NCBI GenBank assembly: GCA_900547435.1
Contig: URGO01000068.1
Span: 1-15,485 of the forward strand
Reading direction: 5' to 3'
Length of the DNA stretch: 15,485 bases
Source of the DNA: an uncultured Parabacteroides sp.
GTDB lineage: Bacteria; Bacteroidota; Bacteroidia; Bacteroidales; Tannerellaceae
Below are positions 14,582 through 15,485 of this stretch, piece by piece. The position numbers were made by a program, and so were the translations under genes. The first letter of the stretch is position 1. The number at the start of each line of letters is the position of its first letter. Under the pieces are notes generated by a model. The model saw only the letters and a program-made list of their open reading frames with translations, was not told where the DNA came from and ran no database searches.

Positions 14582-14603
14582 GAATGGACGTTTGCGACCA
14601 TTC
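14582..14603 (+). other. Leader hairpin of carB
   Basis: GAATGG (14582-14587) pairs with CCATTC (14598-14603), and an inner CG/CG pair follows across an A-A mismatch around a TTTG loop. It lies in the predicted mRNA leader. No T-run follows, so classic attenuation is not supported. Confidence 0.4.
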
Positions 14604-14630
14604 ATTAAAAGTAATAAAACAAAAGTTATT

Positions 14631-15485
14631 ATGTCAAAAAGCGGCATTAAAAAAGTATTAGTTCTGGGTTCCGGTGCATTGAAAATCGGACAAGCAGGTG
14701 AATTTGACTATTCGGGCTCGCAAGCGCTGAAGGCCATGAGGGAAGAGGGCATCAGCACCGTGTTGCTTAATCCGAATATCGCAACTATTCAAACTTCGGA
14801 AGGCGTTGCCGACAAGGTTTATTTCTTGCCTATCACTCCCTATTTCGTAGAAGAAGTCATCAAAAAGGAACAGCCGGACGGTATTTTGCTGGCTTTTGGC
14901 GGACAAACCGCGCTGAATTGCGGTACGGCGCTCTACACGAACGGAACGTTGGCCAAATATGGCGTGCAGGTGCTGGGTACTTCGGTCGAAGCTATCATGT
15001 ACACGGAAGACCGTGATTTGTTTGTCAAGAAACTGACGGAAATTGATATCAAGACTCCGGTGAGCCAGGCGGTAGAGAATATGGAGGATGCCGTAGCCGC
15101 CGCACACAAAATCGGGTTCCCGGTCATGGTACGTTCGGCATACGCCTTGGGCGGTATGGGAAGCGGAATCTGTAAGGATGAAGCCGAATTGCGCGAATTG
15201 GCGGAGAATGCCTTTGCCTATGCTCCGCAAATCTTGGTGGAGGAATCGCTGAAAGGTTGGAAAGAGATTGAATTTGAAGTAATCCGTGATAAGAACGACC
15301 ATTGCTTTACGGTGGTAAGCATGGAGAATGTTGACCCGTTAGGCGTGCATACAGGCGAAAGTATCGTGGTAGCGCCGACTTGCTCGTTGACCGACGAGGA
15401 ACTGACCTGGTTGCAGGACTTGTCCCGCCAGACTATCCGTCATTTGGGCATTGTGGGCGAGTGCAATATCCAGTATGCGTTTAAT
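14631..15485 (+). CDS. carB: Carbamoyl-phosphate synthase large subunit, 5' part (runs off the right edge)
   Basis: From the ATG at 14631 there are 285 open codons to the window end. The start MSKSGIKKVLVLGSGALKIG leads into QAGEFDYSGSQA and LNPNIATIQT, the first preATP-grasp domain. The ATP-grasp domain follows with FPVMVRSAYALGGMGSG and MENVDPLGVHTGESIVVAP. The enzyme makes carbamoyl phosphate from bicarbonate, ammonia (from CarA) and two ATP for pyrimidine and arginine synthesis. GQAGEFDYSGSQ and ENVDPLGVHTGESIVVAP are closer to eukaryotic CAD/CPS1 than to the E. coli forms (GQAAEFDYSG and HTGDSITVAP). No carA is directly upstream; a separate promoter drives this gene. The synthetase second half and the allosteric domain are not visible. 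Confidence 0.96.
   Translation, partial: MSKSGIKKVLVLGSGALKIGQAGEFDYSGSQALKAMREEGISTVLLNPNIATIQTSEGVADKVYFLPITPYFVEEVIKKEQPDGILLAFGGQTALNCGTALYTNGTLAKYGVQVLGTSVEAIMYTEDRDLFVKKLTEIDIKTPVSQAVENMEDAVAAAHKIGFPVMVRSAYALGGMGSGICKDEAELRELAENAFAYAPQILVEESLKGWKEIEFEVIRDKNDHCFTVVSMENVDPLGVHTGESIVVAPTCSLTDEELTWLQDLSRQTIRHLGIVGECNIQYAFN

Overview
The window looks like chromosomal DNA of an anaerobic gut-type Bacteroidota, most likely order Bacteroidales (Parabacteroides or a close relative is my best guess, not provable here). The grounds are promoter elements of the Bacteroidota form TAnnTTTG with a TTTG-like -33 box upstream of most transcription units, an ExbB / 4-TM protein / ExbD / ExbD operon with a separate TonB of Bacteroidales type, a one-chain PurL, and a CarB whose N-terminal motifs resemble the eukaryotic CAD/CPS1 branch. 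No transposase, integrase, phage gene or CRISPR array is visible.

Layout. 1-453 (-): 5' part of a patatin-like phospholipase. 454-797: gene-free region with a degenerate 22-bp-phased repeat array. 798-1931 (+): AAA/STAND-like ATPase with a C-terminal winged helix. 2143-3429 (+): membrane-anchored S41 family peptidase. 3537-7226 (+): purL, closed by a strong terminator at 7254-7293. 7304-8288 (-): a GNAT acetyltransferase overlapping an upstream Lrp/AsnC regulator. 8407-10774 (-): exb operon with terminator. 10861-10948 (-): tRNA-Ser(GGA), upstream of exbB. 11093-12854 (-): TatD nuclease and a trans-type polyprenyl diphosphate synthase, one nucleotide apart. 13026-13721 (-): tonB with its own promoter and terminator. 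13722-14122: divergent intergenic region with a second 22-bp-phased array built around a perfect 26-bp palindrome. 14123-14464 (+): small lipoprotein. 14631-15485 (+): 5' part of carB, running off the window.

How it works together. ExbB, the two ExbD proteins and TonB should form the inner-membrane motor that energises outer-membrane TonB-dependent transporters; a small 4-TM protein is built into the operon. purL and carB are housekeeping nucleotide-synthesis genes. The coding content is mostly ordinary. The most unusual signals are the two intergenic arrays whose words repeat at exactly 22 bp (about two helical turns) in direct and inverted orientation, with different words at the two loci. 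I know of no named element that matches them.
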